Source of the DNA: Croceibacterium aestuarii | Lineage (GTDB): Bacteria; Pseudomonadota; Alphaproteobacteria; Sphingomonadales; Sphingomonadaceae | DNA length: 64,000 nt | Assembly (NCBI RefSeq): GCF_030657335.1 | Contig: NZ_CP131039.1 | Location: 2,310,501 to 2,374,500 of the forward strand | Direction of reading: 5' to 3' | In this document: positions 25,746 to 35,058 of the stretch, one piece after another | Position numbering within the stretch: the stretch's first letter is position 1 | Layout: each line of letters opens with the position of its first letter | Made by a program: the position numbers and the translations under genes | Notes under the pieces: generated by a model | What the model was told of the DNA's origin: nothing | The model's input: only the letters and a program-made list of their open reading frames with translations | Database searches by the model: none

Positions 25746-27512
25746 TCAGCTACGGAGGAACTGCTCCGGTGTCAGCGCCATAAGCACTTCTGCACCCGCC
25801 TCGACCTTGCGCCTCAGCGCCCCGCACTGCGGCAACGCGCTTCCGGCGTAGTGCCGTGCGGTCGCCAGCTTGGCGGCCATGAAGGGATCGTCCGACCGAT
25901 CGGCGGCGATCGCCGCCATGCGCAGCCACATCCAGCCTATCGCGACGATTCCTATGATCTGCAGGAAAGGGTAGGACCCGGCGCCCAGGGCATCGGGATC
26001 GCTTTGCGCCTCGTGCAGCAGGAAGTGCGCAACATCGCGCGCCTCGTGAACGCCCTCGCGCAGCGGACCCGAAATCCACCGCAGCTCCTCGTCGGCGTCC
26101 TCGCAGGCTCCCTCGACGAGTGCGAGAAAGGATTCGCAGACTTGCCCCCCGTCCCTGGCCAGCTTGCGCCCGACCAGGTCGAGCGCCTGCACGCCGTTGG
26201 CGCCTTCGTATATCGAACAGATCCGGGCATCGCGGACGATCTGCTCCATGCCCCATTCCTTGACGTAGCCGTGTCCTCCGAAGACTTGTTGCATCGTCAC
26301 CGCGGTCTCGAACCCGCGGTCGCTGCCGAAGGCCTTGATCACCGGCGTGAGGAACGAGGCGAACGCGTCGGCCGCCTTGCGCGCGGCCTTATCCTCGAGC
26401 CCATGCGACAGGTCGATCTGCAGCGCGGTGAACGCCGCCAGAGCGCGGAAACCCTCGGTAAACGCGCGTGCATCCATCAGCATGCGCCGCACGTCGGGAT
26501 GGACGATCAGCGGGTCGGCCGCCGCATCGGGATCGGTCCGCTCGCCCGCTGCCCGCCCCTGACGGCGGTCGAGCGCATAAGCCGCGGCCTTCTGGTACGC
26601 ATTCTCGGCATGGGCGAGACCCTGGATGCCGACTCCGAGCCGCGCGGCGTTCATCATGATGAACATGCCGGCCAGCCCGAGGTTTTCCTCGCCGAGCAAC
26701 CAGCCGGTCGCCTCGTCGAAGTCCATCACGCAGGTGGCACTGCCGCTCAGCCCCATCTTATGCTCGATCGCGCCGCACGAGAGCGTGTTGCGCTCCCCGT
26801 CGGGCAGGATCTTGGGTACGAGGAACAGCGAAATCCCGCGCGAGCCTGCCGGCGCATCGGGAACCCGGGCGAGCACGAGGTGGATGATGTTGTCCGTGAG
26901 GTCGTGCTCGCCGCCGGAAATGAAAATCTTCTGTCCGCTCAGAGCATAAGTGCCATTGCCTCGCGGGACCGCTTTGGTCCGCATGAGGCCCAAGTCGGTT
27001 CCGGCATGCGCCTCGGTCAGTGCCATGGTCGCCAACCATTCGCCGCTGACCATCTTCGGCAGGTACGCATCCTTGAGGTGGTCGGTTCCGGTCGCCTGCA
27101 CCGTGCTGACCGCGCCGGGCAGGATGCCGGGGTACATCATGAATCCGGCACAGGCCGAATTGAGGTATTCTTCCAGCACCGCGAGCAGTGCGTGGGGCAT
27201 GCCCTGCCCGCCGTACTCCTCAGGCTGGGCCAGCGTCACCCACCCTGCCGTGACGAGCTGCTCGTAAGCAGCGCGAAAGCCGCTCGGCGTGGTGACGGTG
27301 CCATCGTCGTGGCGGGTGCAGCCTTCCCGGTCGGCGACTGGATTGAGCGGGGCGACGACATCGGCGCAGAACCGCCCGGCCTCGGTGACTATGGCCTCGA
27401 TCATGTCGCGGTCCAGCGCGGCAAGCTGCGGCAGTTGCTCATTGCCCGCCAGATCAAGCAGGTCATTCAGCACGAACAACGTGTCGCGCAGAGGCGGCTC
27501 CCACGGGGTCAT
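25746..27512 (-). CDS. Acyl-CoA dehydrogenase (long form)
   Basis: The 588-residue protein is a FadE-like acyl-CoA dehydrogenase with an N-terminal extension, a middle FAD domain ([35 protein letters not shown]), and a C-terminal domain containing the [24 protein letters not shown] stretch and the catalytic-base region [17 protein letters not shown] near residue 430. It would carry out the first step of beta-oxidation on an acyl-CoA of unknown chain length. The ATG at 27512 overlaps the hisI stop by four bases (ATGA). Confidence 0.9.
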   Translation of the reverse strand: MTPWEPPLRDTLFVLNDLLDLAGNEQLPQLAALDRDMIEAIVTEAGRFCADVVAPLNPVADREGCTRHDDGTVTTPSGFRAAYEQLVTAGWVTLAQPEEYGGQGMPHALLAVLEEYLNSACAGFMMYPGILPGAVSTVQATGTDHLKDAYLPKMVSGEWLATMALTEAHAGTDLGLMRTKAVPRGNGTYALSGQKIFISGGEHDLTDNIIHLVLARVPDAPAGSRGISLFLVPKILPDGERNTLSCGAIEHKMGLSGSATCVMDFDEATGWLLGEENLGLAGMFIMMNAARLGVGIQGLAHAENAYQKAAAYALDRRQGRAAGERTDPDAAADPLIVHPDVRRMLMDARAFTEGFRALAAFTALQIDLSHGLEDKAARKAADAFASFLTPVIKAFGSDRGFETAVTMQQVFGGHGYVKEWGMEQIVRDARICSIYEGANGVQALDLVGRKLARDGGQVCESFLALVEGACEDADEELRWISGPLREGVHEARDVAHFLLHEAQSDPDALGAGSYPFLQIIGIVAIGWMWLRMAAIAADRSDDPFMAAKLATARHYAGSALPQCGALRRKVEAGAEVLMALTPEQFLRS

Positions 27513-27892
27513 AAGTCTTCTCCGACCGGCGTCAGCGAGTCGCCGTCGAGCACGCGGTAGAAGCAGCTCCGCGCGCCGGTATGGCAAGTGGGGCCGTCCG
27601 GCAGGGCCTTTATTACTAGGGCATCCTGATCGCAGTCGACGAGGATCTTCTTCACGCGCAGCACGTTGCCCGAAGTCTCGCCCTTGAGCCACAGCGTGCC
27701 GCGGCTGCGCGAATGAAAGTGCGCTAGGCCCGTCTCGCGGGTCTTCTCGATCGCCTCCGAATCCATGAACGCGAGCATCAGGATCTCGCCGGATTCGGCG
27801 TGCTGTACCACGGCGCTCAGCAGCCCTGCTGCGTCGAATTTCGGCATAAACGCCGTGCCGGTCTCAAGCTCGGAGATAAGTTGTCCTTTCAC
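27509..27892 (-). CDS. hisI: Phosphoribosyl-AMP cyclohydrolase
   Basis: HisI opens the adenine ring of phosphoribosyl-AMP in histidine synthesis. Catalytic and zinc residues are present: [11 protein letters not shown] near residue 86 and [15 protein letters not shown] near 102. The start is uncertain. A GTG at 27892 (127 residues) is preferred because it keeps the ELETGT segment that comparable proteins have before the FDAAGL motif; an ATG at 27847 would give 112 residues. Between this gene and comF (27893-28203) about 310 bases hold only a terminator-like hairpin. The stop is coupled to the acyl-CoA dehydrogenase ATG, an unusual partner for a histidine gene. Confidence 0.88.
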   Translation of the reverse strand: MKGQLISELETGTAFMPKFDAAGLLSAVVQHAESGEILMLAFMDSEAIEKTRETGLAHFHSRSRGTLWLKGETSGNVLRVKKILVDCDQDALVIKALPDGPTCHTGARSCFYRVLDGDSLTPVGEDL

Positions 27893-28173
27893 AAGGTTGC
27901 GCGCGACGCCGGTGGCAGTGCCCGCTTGTTGCACGATAACCACAGACGATGAGCAAAATCCACGCCCAGAAGCCAAGTGGCTTCCGCTGTCAACCTTTCG
28001 ATGGAATGAACGGTACAGCGGTTCGGACGAGCCGCAAACCAGACCGGCAGCGCCGGAAACGCGCCAAGGTATGGGAGGGATCGGGACCGAAATCGGACCG
28101 ATTTTGTGAGGGTTTGGATTGCGGCGTCCGGAATTGGGGGCGATGCCGACTTTCCAGCGATTTTCGTCACGCG

Positions 28174-28200
28174 AACGCCCGGGGGCAAACCCCGGGCGTT
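28174..28200 (-). terminator. Strong hairpin terminator after comF (possibly bidirectional)
   Basis: AACGCCCGGGG and CCCCGGGCGTT form a perfect 11-base-pair stem on a five-base loop, starting three bases past the comF stop. It is the obvious place for comF transcripts to end. T-runs are short on both sides (GTTTTGC on the plus strand), so efficiency cannot be judged. Aside from this, 27893-28173 shows no recognisable gene. Confidence 0.65.
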
Positions 28201-28203
28201 TTG

Positions 28204-28953
28204 CTATCCGGCGTGATCGAGCGCTTCGTCGAGCACTCGGGCGAAGCAGGCGATCACCACTTTCTCCGCCCCTGCGCGCTTGAGCACCGAGACACAGGCG
28301 TTGCTCGTCGCGCCGCTCGTCATGACGTCGTCGACCAGCAGAACCCGGCCGTTGCCGAGTGCGGCCGCGCGTTGTCGGTTGACCGCAATCGCCCCCGACA
28401 GCGCCCGGGCACGCGCCTTGCGGCCGAGACCGCCGAGCGTGGGAGTGGGCTTGCGCCGAACGAGCGCGTCTACCAGCAGCGTCGCCCCGGTCCGCTTGGC
28501 CAATTCCGCGGCGAGCAGCGCCGACTGATTGTACCCGCGGCGCCATAACCGTCCACGATGGAGCGGCACGGGGACCACGAGCCACTCGCCCTCGAGCGCA
28601 GGAAGTCGCGCGGCCATCAGCCCGGCGAGCAATTGTGCCAGGGCGATCCGGCGGCCGTGCTTGAAAGCGAGCACGAGCTTGCGCGAGGCGTCGTTGTAGA
28701 GCGTCCCGGCGGCAATCCCGTCGTGCCTGGGCGGATCGCCGAGGCAGGGAAGACAGATCGCGCCGGAGGACAGCCCGGCGCCGAACGGGCGCTGGCAGCT
28801 TGCGCAGCACGGTTCGCCCGGGATGACGAGCTCGCCCCAGCACTCGGCGCACAGACCGCCCTGCGCCGCCAGCCCCGCGCCGCACAGGGGACAGCGCGGC
28901 GGGTAGACGAGGTCGACGACCGGGGCGAGCGCGGCGCGTAGCATGACGTGCAT
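28204..28953 (-). CDS. ComF family phosphoribosyltransferase-like protein
   Basis: ComF-type proteins have a zinc-finger N-terminus and a type I PRTase domain; some are needed for DNA uptake. The 249-residue protein shows cysteine pairs CPLCG, CAEC, CCASC and CLPC in the first 80 residues, then [24 protein letters not shown] and the PRPP-binding loop [21 protein letters not shown] near 200. The ATG at 28953 has GGGAGG upstream; an earlier in-frame start adds 13 basic residues. No other competence gene is near. Divergent from a methyltransferase gene. Confidence 0.88.
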   Translation of the reverse strand: MHVMLRAALAPVVDLVYPPRCPLCGAGLAAQGGLCAECWGELVIPGEPCCASCQRPFGAGLSSGAICLPCLGDPPRHDGIAAGTLYNDASRKLVLAFKHGRRIALAQLLAGLMAARLPALEGEWLVVPVPLHRGRLWRRGYNQSALLAAELAKRTGATLLVDALVRRKPTPTLGGLGRKARARALSGAIAVNRQRAAALGNGRVLLVDDVMTSGATSNACVSVLKRAGAEKVVIACFARVLDEALDHAG

Positions 28954-29021
28954 GCTGCCTCCCTTCCGGGGCGGCGGCAAGCGGGCTTGCACCGGCGGCG
29001 CGCACGCGGCAGGGCCGCGCC

Positions 29022-29789
29022 ATGTCGTCTGCCCCGCCGCGCATCTTCGCCCGCAGCCGCCGCCTCGCCGCGCAGCGCCGGCTCGAGGCGCGACAGCGCA
29101 ACGAGGGCGCGGCGCGGTTCGTGATCGACGACATGATCGCCGACCTGCTCGAGCGCCTCGCCTTCGTCCGCCAGGAACCCGGCGAGGCGCTGGTGATCGG
29201 CGACTGGACCGGCGCGCTGACGCCCGAGCTGGTGGCGCAGGGCCACGAGGTCATGTGGTGCGGCATCGACGAGCTCGACGAAGAGCTCCCCTACCCCGGC
29301 GGCGGGTTCGACCTCATCGCCGGTCTCGGCACGCTCGGTACGGTCAACGACCTGCCCGGCGCGCTGATCCACCTGCGCAACGCCCTCGCCCCCGGCGGGC
29401 GGGTCATCGTCCAGTTCCTCGGCGCCGGGAGCCTGGCCAACCTGCGCGCGGCGATGCTGGCTGCCGACGGCGAGCGGCCGGCGGCGCGGATGCACCCGAT
29501 GGTCGACGTACGCGCCGCCGCCCAACTCCTCCAGCGCGCCGCGTGGAGCGACCCCGTGGTCGATTCGCGCACTCTCAAGGTCTCCTACCGCTCGCTCGAC
29601 AAGCTGGTCTCGGACCTGCGCGACCAGGGCCTTGGCTCGGTCCTCGCTTCGCCGGCTCCGCCGTTGACCCGCGCCGGGCTCGAGCGGGCACGCGAAGCCT
29701 TCCTCGCCGCTGCCCGGCCCGATGGCCGGGTGGTCGAGAACTTCGGGATCCTGACCCTCAGCGGGCGGCGATCCTTGCAGGGGACGTAA
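29022..29789 (+). CDS. SAM-dependent methyltransferase, BioC/NDUFAF5-like
   Basis: The 255-residue protein opens with [20 protein letters not shown] and [14 protein letters not shown], the leader found in BioC and in the complex I assembly factor NDUFAF5. The SAM site is degenerate at motif I ([15 protein letters not shown]), with [39 protein letters not shown] as motifs II-III. Alphaproteobacterial genes of this type are usually annotated as NDUFAF5-like. A role in complex I assembly or a hydroxylase/methylase function is inferred. Divergent from comF and convergent with ppdK, with a family A repeat in between. Confidence 0.72.
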   Translation: MSSAPPRIFARSRRLAAQRRLEARQRNEGAARFVIDDMIADLLERLAFVRQEPGEALVIGDWTGALTPELVAQGHEVMWCGIDELDEELPYPGGGFDLIAGLGTLGTVNDLPGALIHLRNALAPGGRVIVQFLGAGSLANLRAAMLAADGERPAARMHPMVDVRAAAQLLQRAAWSDPVVDSRTLKVSYRSLDKLVSDLRDQGLGSVLASPAPPLTRAGLERAREAFLAAARPDGRVVENFGILTLSGRRSLQGT

Positions 29790-29797
29790 CGCGCGCG

Positions 29798-29876
29798 TGC
29801 TTCGACAGGCTCAGCACGAACGGATGTCGTTATGGACGTTTTCCTACCTCCATTCGTCCTGAGCTTGTCGAAGGAC
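29798..29876. repeat. Family A palindromic repeat (REP-like), intergenic copy
   Basis: Arms GTGCTTCGACAGGCTCAG at the left and CTGAGCTTGTCGAAGGAC at the right bracket a spacer of about 40 bases. It fills most of the 97-base gap between the methyltransferase and ppdK stops. The CTTCGACA end of each arm faces outward, as in the copy inside ppdK. It could act as a bidirectional terminator for the two convergent genes. Confidence 0.8.
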
Positions 29877-29886
29877 AGTCACACCA

Positions 29887-32613
29887 TCAGCCCCTGAGCG
29901 CCGCCTGCGCTGCCGCGAGCCGCGCAATCGGCACGCGGTAGGGGCTGGCGCTGACGTAATCGAGGCCGACCTTCTCGCAGAAGGCGATGCTCGCCGGATC
30001 GCCGCCGTGCTCGCCGCAGATGCCGAGCTTGAGCTCGGGCCGGGTCGCCCTGCCCCGCTCGGCGGCGATCTCGACCAGCTGCCCGACACCTTCGATATCG
30101 AGGCTGACGAACGGGTCGCGGGCGTAGATGCCCTTGTCGACGTAGACGGCGAGGAAATTGGCCGAATCGTCGCGGCTCACGCCGAGCGTGGTCTGGGTCA
30201 GGTCGTTGGTGCCGAACGAGAAGAACATCGCCTCTTCGGCAATCGCCCCAGCCATGAGCGCGGCGCGGGGAAGCTCGATCATCGTGCCGACGAGATAGTC
30301 GAGCGTGACGCCCTTTTCCTCGAATACCGTCCTGGCGGTCTCGTCGACTACCTGCTTGAGCAGCGCCAGTTCCTTGCGCGTGCCGACCAGCGGGATCATC
30401 ACCTCGGGCACGACCGCTCCAAGACCTTCGACAGGCTCAGGACGAGCGGAACCCGATTCTTCATCCCCACCCCGCGCACCCTGAGCCTGTCGAAGGGTGA
30501 CCTCGCAGGCCGCCTCGAAGATCGCCCGGGCCTGCATCTCGTAGATCTCCGGGTAGGTGATGCCGAGGCGGCAACCGCGGTGGCCGAGCATCGGGTTGAA
30601 TTCGTGCAGCTCGGCCGCCCGGCGCTTGAGGTGGTCGACACCGATCCCGGCGGCGTCGGCGACTTCCTCGAACTCCTCGTCCGAATGCGGCAGGAACTCG
30701 TGCAGCGGCGGGTCGAGCAGGCGGATGGTGCACGGCAGGCCGGCCATGGTGGTGAAGATCTCGACGAAATCGCTGCGCTGTTCGGGCAGCAGCCGTTCGA
30801 GCGCCTTGCGCCGGCCGGCCTCGTCGTCGGCGAGAATCATCTGCCGCACCGCGCCGATCCGCGCCCCGTCGAAGAACATGTGCTCTGTGCGCGCGAGGCC
30901 GATGCCCTCGGCCCCGAAGCGGCGCGCCATGCGGCAGTCGGCCGGAGTCTCGGCGTTGGTGCGCACCTTCATGCGCCGGTACTTGTCGGCCCATTCCATC
31001 AGGGTGCCGAAGTCGCCGGCCAGCTCGGGCTGGATCGTCGGGACCTCGCCGGCCATGATCTCGCCGGTCGCGCCGTCGAGGGTAATGACGTCGCCTTCGG
31101 CAAATTCGCGGGCGCCGATCTTCAGGGTGCGCGCCTTGATGTCGATCGAGACGCCCGATGCGCCGGAGACGCACGGGCGGCCCATGCCGCGCGCGACGAC
31201 CGCGGCGTGGCTGGTCATGCCGCCGCGCGCGGTCAGGATGCCCTGGGCGGCGTGCATACCGTGGATGTCCTCGGGGCTCGTCTCGACGCGGACCAGCACG
31301 ACCTTGTCGCCGCGCCCGGACCAGCTTTCGGCCGTATCGGCATCGAGCACGATCTTGCCGCTCGCCGCACCCGGGCTGGCCGGCAGCCCCTTGCCGAGCA
31401 CGTCGCGCGGCGCATCGGGATCGAGCGTCGGGTGGAGCAGCTGGTCGAGGGCCATCGGGTCGACCCGCAGGATGGCGGTGGTCTCGTCGATGAGCCCTTC
31501 ATCCGCCATGTCGACCGCCATCTTGAGCGCCGCCTTGGCGGTGCGCTTGCCGGTGCGGGTCTGCAGCATCCACAGCTTGCCGCGCTCGACCGTGAACTCG
31601 ATGTCCTGCATGTCCTTGTAGTGCTTTTCGAGCAGGTCGAAGACCGCGGCCAGCTCGGCATAAGCCTCGGGCATGGCCTCTTCCATCGACGGCGCGGAGG
31701 CCCCGGCGCGCTCGCGCGCGGCGCGGGTCAGGTACTGCGGGGTGCGAATGCCGGCGACGACGTCCTCGCCCTGGGCGTTGACCAGCCACTCCCCGTAATA
31801 GGCCTTCTCGCCGGTCGCCGGGTCGCGGGTGAACGCGACGCCGGTGGCGCTGGTCTCGCCCATGTTGCCGAACACCATGGCCTGGACGTTGACCGCGGTG
31901 CCCCAGTCGGCGGGGATGTCGTTGAGCCGGCGGTAGACCTTGGCGCGGTCCGAATCCCAGCTGTCGAACACCGCGCGGATCGCGCCCCAGAGCTGCTCGT
32001 GGACGTCCTGCGGGAAGTCGCGGCCGAGCTCGTCGGCAACGATCTGCTTGTACTGCGCGACCAGCGCCTGGAGATTTTCGGCGGTCAGTTCGGTGTCGTT
32101 GAAGTAGCCGTTGTCTTCCTTGACGATCTCGAGCGCTTCCTCGAACAGCCCATGGTCGAGGCCGAGGACGACGTCGGAGTACATCTGGATGAAGCGGCGG
32201 TAGCTGTCCCAGGCGAAGCGCTCGTCGCCGCTGGTAGCGGCCAGCCCGGCCACGGTCTCGTCGTTGAGGCCGAGGTTGAGCACGGTATCCATCATCCCCG
32301 GCATCGAAACCCGCGCGCCCGAGCGGACCGAGACGAGCAGCGGGTCGGAGGCCTCGCCGAACGTCTTGCCGGCGGTTCGTTCGACATGGACCAGGGCCTC
32401 GGTCACCGCCTCGCGCAACTCGGGGGAGAAATCGCCGCCATCGCGCAGGTAGCGGACGCACTCTTCGGCGGTGATGGTGAATCCGGGCGGCACCGGCAGG
32501 CCGATACCGGCCATCTCGGCGAGGTTGGCGCCCTTGCCCCCGGTGACCGTCTTGTCCCTCGCCCGCGCATCGTCGTGGGTGGCGCCGCCGCCGAAGGTGT
32601 AGACCGTCTTCAT
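29887..32613 (-). CDS. ppdK: Pyruvate, phosphate dikinase with in-frame repeat insertion
   Basis: PPDK interconverts pyruvate and phosphoenolpyruvate with ATP and phosphate. The 908-residue protein has the ATP-binding N-terminal domain (TVTGGKGANLAEMAGIG near the start), the phosphohistidine domain (GGMTSHAAVVARGMGRP with H469) and the PEP/pyruvate barrel (LARTEHMFF; EVMIPLVGTRKEL; SFGTNDLTQTTLG). Between a FEAACEV segment and EVMIPLVG a stretch of about 24 residues (706-730, with LRQAQGARGG and RPEPVEG) comes from a palindromic repeat and is not part of the normal enzyme. The ATG at 32613 follows a GAGGGA ribosome site. It lies downstream of glyQ-glyS. Confidence 0.93.
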   Translation of the reverse strand: MKTVYTFGGGATHDDARARDKTVTGGKGANLAEMAGIGLPVPPGFTITAEECVRYLRDGGDFSPELREAVTEALVHVERTAGKTFGEASDPLLVSVRSGARVSMPGMMDTVLNLGLNDETVAGLAATSGDERFAWDSYRRFIQMYSDVVLGLDHGLFEEALEIVKEDNGYFNDTELTAENLQALVAQYKQIVADELGRDFPQDVHEQLWGAIRAVFDSWDSDRAKVYRRLNDIPADWGTAVNVQAMVFGNMGETSATGVAFTRDPATGEKAYYGEWLVNAQGEDVVAGIRTPQYLTRAARERAGASAPSMEEAMPEAYAELAAVFDLLEKHYKDMQDIEFTVERGKLWMLQTRTGKRTAKAALKMAVDMADEGLIDETTAILRVDPMALDQLLHPTLDPDAPRDVLGKGLPASPGAASGKIVLDADTAESWSGRGDKVVLVRVETSPEDIHGMHAAQGILTARGGMTSHAAVVARGMGRPCVSGASGVSIDIKARTLKIGAREFAEGDVITLDGATGEIMAGEVPTIQPELAGDFGTLMEWADKYRRMKVRTNAETPADCRMARRFGAEGIGLARTEHMFFDGARIGAVRQMILADDEAGRRKALERLLPEQRSDFVEIFTTMAGLPCTIRLLDPPLHEFLPHSDEEFEEVADAAGIGVDHLKRRAAELHEFNPMLGHRGCRLGITYPEIYEMQARAIFEAACEVTLRQAQGARGGDEESGSARPEPVEGLGAVVPEVMIPLVGTRKELALLKQVVDETARTVFEEKGVTLDYLVGTMIELPRAALMAGAIAEEAMFFSFGTNDLTQTTLGVSRDDSANFLAVYVDKGIYARDPFVSLDIEGVGQLVEIAAERGRATRPELKLGICGEHGGDPASIAFCEKVGLDYVSASPYRVPIARLAAAQAALRG
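30425..30496. repeat. Family A palindromic repeat inside ppdK, translated in frame
   Basis: CCTTCGACAGGCTCAGG (30425-30441) and its exact inverse complement (30480-30496) enclose a 38-base spacer. The 72-base unit is a multiple of three, has no stop in the ppdK frame and is read through as about 24 residues. The arms match the intergenic copies at 6891-6957 and 29798-29876. Confidence 0.88.
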
Positions 32614-32706
32614 CGAAATTCCCTCTTGCGGCCCGGTTGACACAAATTACACCCTGTCACCCTGAGCCGGTCCATCCAAATACCTGATTTAGCTCGTTTT
32701 CCGCTC

Positions 32707-32732
32707 AAAATCCGCGGGTGACACATCCGCGG
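32707..32732 (-). terminator. Probable glyS terminator
   Basis: Two CCGCGG boxes (32712-32717 and 32727-32732) can pair into a short GC stem with a nine-base loop. On the minus strand they are followed by ATTTTGAG. The hairpin lies 15 bases past the glyS stop and before the ppdK start. It may separate glyQS from ppdK or merely attenuate. A short piece resembling half a family A arm (CACCCTGAGCC) is also in this gap, near 32657. Confidence 0.4.
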
Positions 32733-32747
32733 GAACGGGAGCGAAAA

Positions 32748-35042
32748 TCAGCCTTCGATCCGCGCAAAGTCGGCCACGTTGTGCACTGCAGCACGAAAGC
32801 GTGCAAGCAGGTCGAGCCGGGCGCAGCGCTTGTTTTCTTCATCGGCATTCACCGTGACTTCCTCGAAGAACCGGTCGATCGGCGCACGCAGCGAAGCCAG
32901 TGCGGTCATCGCCGCCGCGAAATCCTCCGCCTCGATGGCAGCCTGTGCCCTGGGCTCGGCCGAATCGAGCGCGTCGATCAGCGACTGTTCCGCAGGTTCG
33001 GGCGTGTAGGAAAGTTTTTTCGCATGCCGCTCGCGCATCTTGGCATCGATCACCGCCTTCATGTCGGGATCGTCGACCAGCGCCAGCGGGTCCTCCTCGC
33101 CGGTGCGAGCGATCTCGCCCTCGGCGCCGTGCCAGTCCTCTTTCTTGAGGATGTTCGAGGCGCGCTTGTAGGCGGCGAGCAGATTGGCGCCGTCTTCGCT
33201 TTCCATGAAGAACTGCAGGGCGTTCACACGAGCAAGAAGCCGCACGAGGTCGTCTTCGTTCCCGAGCGCGAAGACGGCGTCGATCAGGTCGTGGCGGACG
33301 CCGGCTTCGCGCTGCTGGACTTTGAGGCGGTCTACAAGGAACGCGAAAACACCAGAGTATATGTTGTTTTTCTCATCAGAGATTCTCTCTGGGGCGATCT
33401 GCTCGATGATTTCGTAAAGCCCAGCCCTGATTCCATTTTTCTCAATCAGTCTTAAAATTGCAATGGCTGCTCGCCGGAGCGCGAAGGGATCTTTTGATCC
33501 TGTAGGAAACTCACCAATCTCGAAAAAGCTGACAAGCGTATCCAGTTTGTCCGCGAGGCTCACCGCCACCGTCACCGGGGCGGTGGGGACTTCGTCGCCC
33601 TGGCCGACCGGCTTGTAGTGATCGCGGATGGCGTCGGCGACTTCGTCGGGCAGGCCCTGGCTCCGCGCGTAGTAGCCGCCCATCAGGCCCTGCAGCTCGG
33701 GAAACTCGCCGACCATCTCGGTGACGAGATCGGCCTTGGCGAGGCGGGCGGCCTGTTCGGCCCAATCTGCAAGTCGAACGGGGTCGGCGAGCTTCGCCAC
33801 ATCCTCGTCATCCCCGCGAAGGCGGGGATCCAGCGCGGAGCCACCATTGTCGGAAACTGGATTCCCGCCTTCGCGGGAATGACGAAGGGAGGGCTTCACG
33901 ATCCCTTCTTCAACCAGCCAGCGGGCCAGCTTGGCGACGCGCTCGACCTTGTCGGCGACGGTACCGAGCTTCTCGTGGAAGGTGATGCGTTCGAGCTTCT
34001 TCGCCTGTTCGGCCAGCGGCACCTTGCGGTCCTGCTCCCAGAAGAAGCGCGCATCGCTGAGCCGCGCGGCGAGGACCTTGCGGTTGCCGTCGACGATCGC
34101 GACGCCGCCGTCCTCGGCGGCGATGTTGGCGGTGCAGACGAAGGCGTTGGCGAGGCGCGCATCCTCCCCGGATCGGGGAGGAACTTCGCACACGAAGTAC
34201 TTCTGATTGACCCGCGCGGTGAGCTGGATGACCTCGGGCGGGACGTCGAGGAAGGCCTCGTCGAAGCGGCCGAGCAGTGGCACCGGCCATTCGGTGAGGC
34301 CGGCGTTCTCGATCACCAGCCCCTCGTCCTCGACCAGCGCAAGGCCGGCGTCGGCGGCGGCTTTCGCGGCGGCGGAGCGGATCAGGTCCTGCCGTTCCTC
34401 GTGGTCGACGATCACGTGGCAGGCGCGCAGCTTCTCGGCATAGTCGCCGGCCGAGCCGATGGTGATCGGCCCGTCACGGTGGAAGCGGTGGCCCATCGTG
34501 GCGAACCCGCTGGCCACGCCGCCGACTTCGCACGCCACCAGCTCTTCATCCAGAATGGCAACAATGCCCGACAAGGGCCTGACCCAGCGCAGACTTTCGG
34601 TCGAGATCGACGCCTCGCCCCAGCGCATCGACTTGGGCCAGGGGAAGGCGCGGACGATGGCGGGGATGGCTTCGGCGAGCACGTCGCGCACCGTCCGGCC
34701 CGGCTTTTCGATCACCGCGAAGTAGGTATTGCGGCCCTTGACGTCGCGCACTTCGAGCTGGTCGCGGGCGACGCCGGCCTTGCGGCAGAAGCCGTCGATC
34801 GCCGCGTCGGGCGCATCTTCGGGCGGGCCCTTGGCTTCCTCGCTGACCGCTTCGGTGGCTTGCGGAAGATCGCGGGCGATCAGGGCGAGGCGGCGCGGGG
34901 TCGACCACACGGTGATCTCGCCCGGTGTTACGCCCGCGGCTTCCATCTCGGCGCGGAACAGCTTTTCGAGATCGGCGCGCGCGCCGGCCTGCATCCGCGC
35001 GGGGATTTCCTCGCAGCGCAATTCGAGGAGGAAATCAGCCAT
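32748..35042 (-). CDS. glyS: Glycine--tRNA ligase beta subunit with in-frame repeat insertion
   Basis: GlyS is the beta subunit of the tetrameric bacterial glycyl-tRNA synthetase. The 764-residue protein begins MADFLLELRCEEIPARMQ and shows FPWPKSMRWGE, LTARVNQKYFVCE, GYYARSQGLPDEVADAI near 440 and DPFALRRAAIAILRLIEKNG, all family blocks. At residues about 387-413 a foreign segment (LRHSREGGNPVSDN then LDPRLRGDDED) encoded by a palindromic repeat interrupts the protein in frame. The anticodon-binding C-terminus is intact. Downstream of glyQ with a second copy of the same repeat in the gap. Confidence 0.93.
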   Translation of the reverse strand: MADFLLELRCEEIPARMQAGARADLEKLFRAEMEAAGVTPGEITVWSTPRRLALIARDLPQATEAVSEEAKGPPEDAPDAAIDGFCRKAGVARDQLEVRDVKGRNTYFAVIEKPGRTVRDVLAEAIPAIVRAFPWPKSMRWGEASISTESLRWVRPLSGIVAILDEELVACEVGGVASGFATMGHRFHRDGPITIGSAGDYAEKLRACHVIVDHEERQDLIRSAAAKAAADAGLALVEDEGLVIENAGLTEWPVPLLGRFDEAFLDVPPEVIQLTARVNQKYFVCEVPPRSGEDARLANAFVCTANIAAEDGGVAIVDGNRKVLAARLSDARFFWEQDRKVPLAEQAKKLERITFHEKLGTVADKVERVAKLARWLVEEGIVKPSLRHSREGGNPVSDNGGSALDPRLRGDDEDVAKLADPVRLADWAEQAARLAKADLVTEMVGEFPELQGLMGGYYARSQGLPDEVADAIRDHYKPVGQGDEVPTAPVTVAVSLADKLDTLVSFFEIGEFPTGSKDPFALRRAAIAILRLIEKNGIRAGLYEIIEQIAPERISDEKNNIYSGVFAFLVDRLKVQQREAGVRHDLIDAVFALGNEDDLVRLLARVNALQFFMESEDGANLLAAYKRASNILKKEDWHGAEGEIARTGEEDPLALVDDPDMKAVIDAKMRERHAKKLSYTPEPAEQSLIDALDSAEPRAQAAIEAEDFAAAMTALASLRAPIDRFFEEVTVNADEENKRCARLDLLARFRAAVHNVADFARIEG
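33806..33884. repeat. Family B palindromic repeat inside glyS, translated in frame
   Basis: Two 28-base inverted arms (beginning CGTCATCCCCGCG and ending GCGGGAATGACG) enclose a 23-base spacer, 79 bases in all. The arms also contain a nested small hairpin each (CCCCGCGAAGGCGGGG type). The unit is read through in the glyS frame without a stop. An equal-length copy lies at 35059-35137. Confidence 0.88.
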
Positions 35043-35058
35043 TCTGGCGTCCTCCCCT

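Noticed and set aside
27893-28203. A small RNA gene ending at the 28174-28200 hairpin on the plus strand
   Set aside because: The hairpin lies three bases from the comF stop and is explained as the comF terminator; no promoter or RNA-like structure was seen upstream on the plus strand.
30007-32640. An 877-codon plus-strand frame opposite ppdK
   Set aside because: It is the complement of a conserved gene, with low-complexity Arg/Gly/His/Asp composition and no recognisable motif.
32650-32675. A fourth family A repeat in the ppdK-glyS gap
   Set aside because: Only about 11 bases (CACCCTGAGCC) resemble one arm and no partner arm exists, so it may be a decayed remnant or chance.
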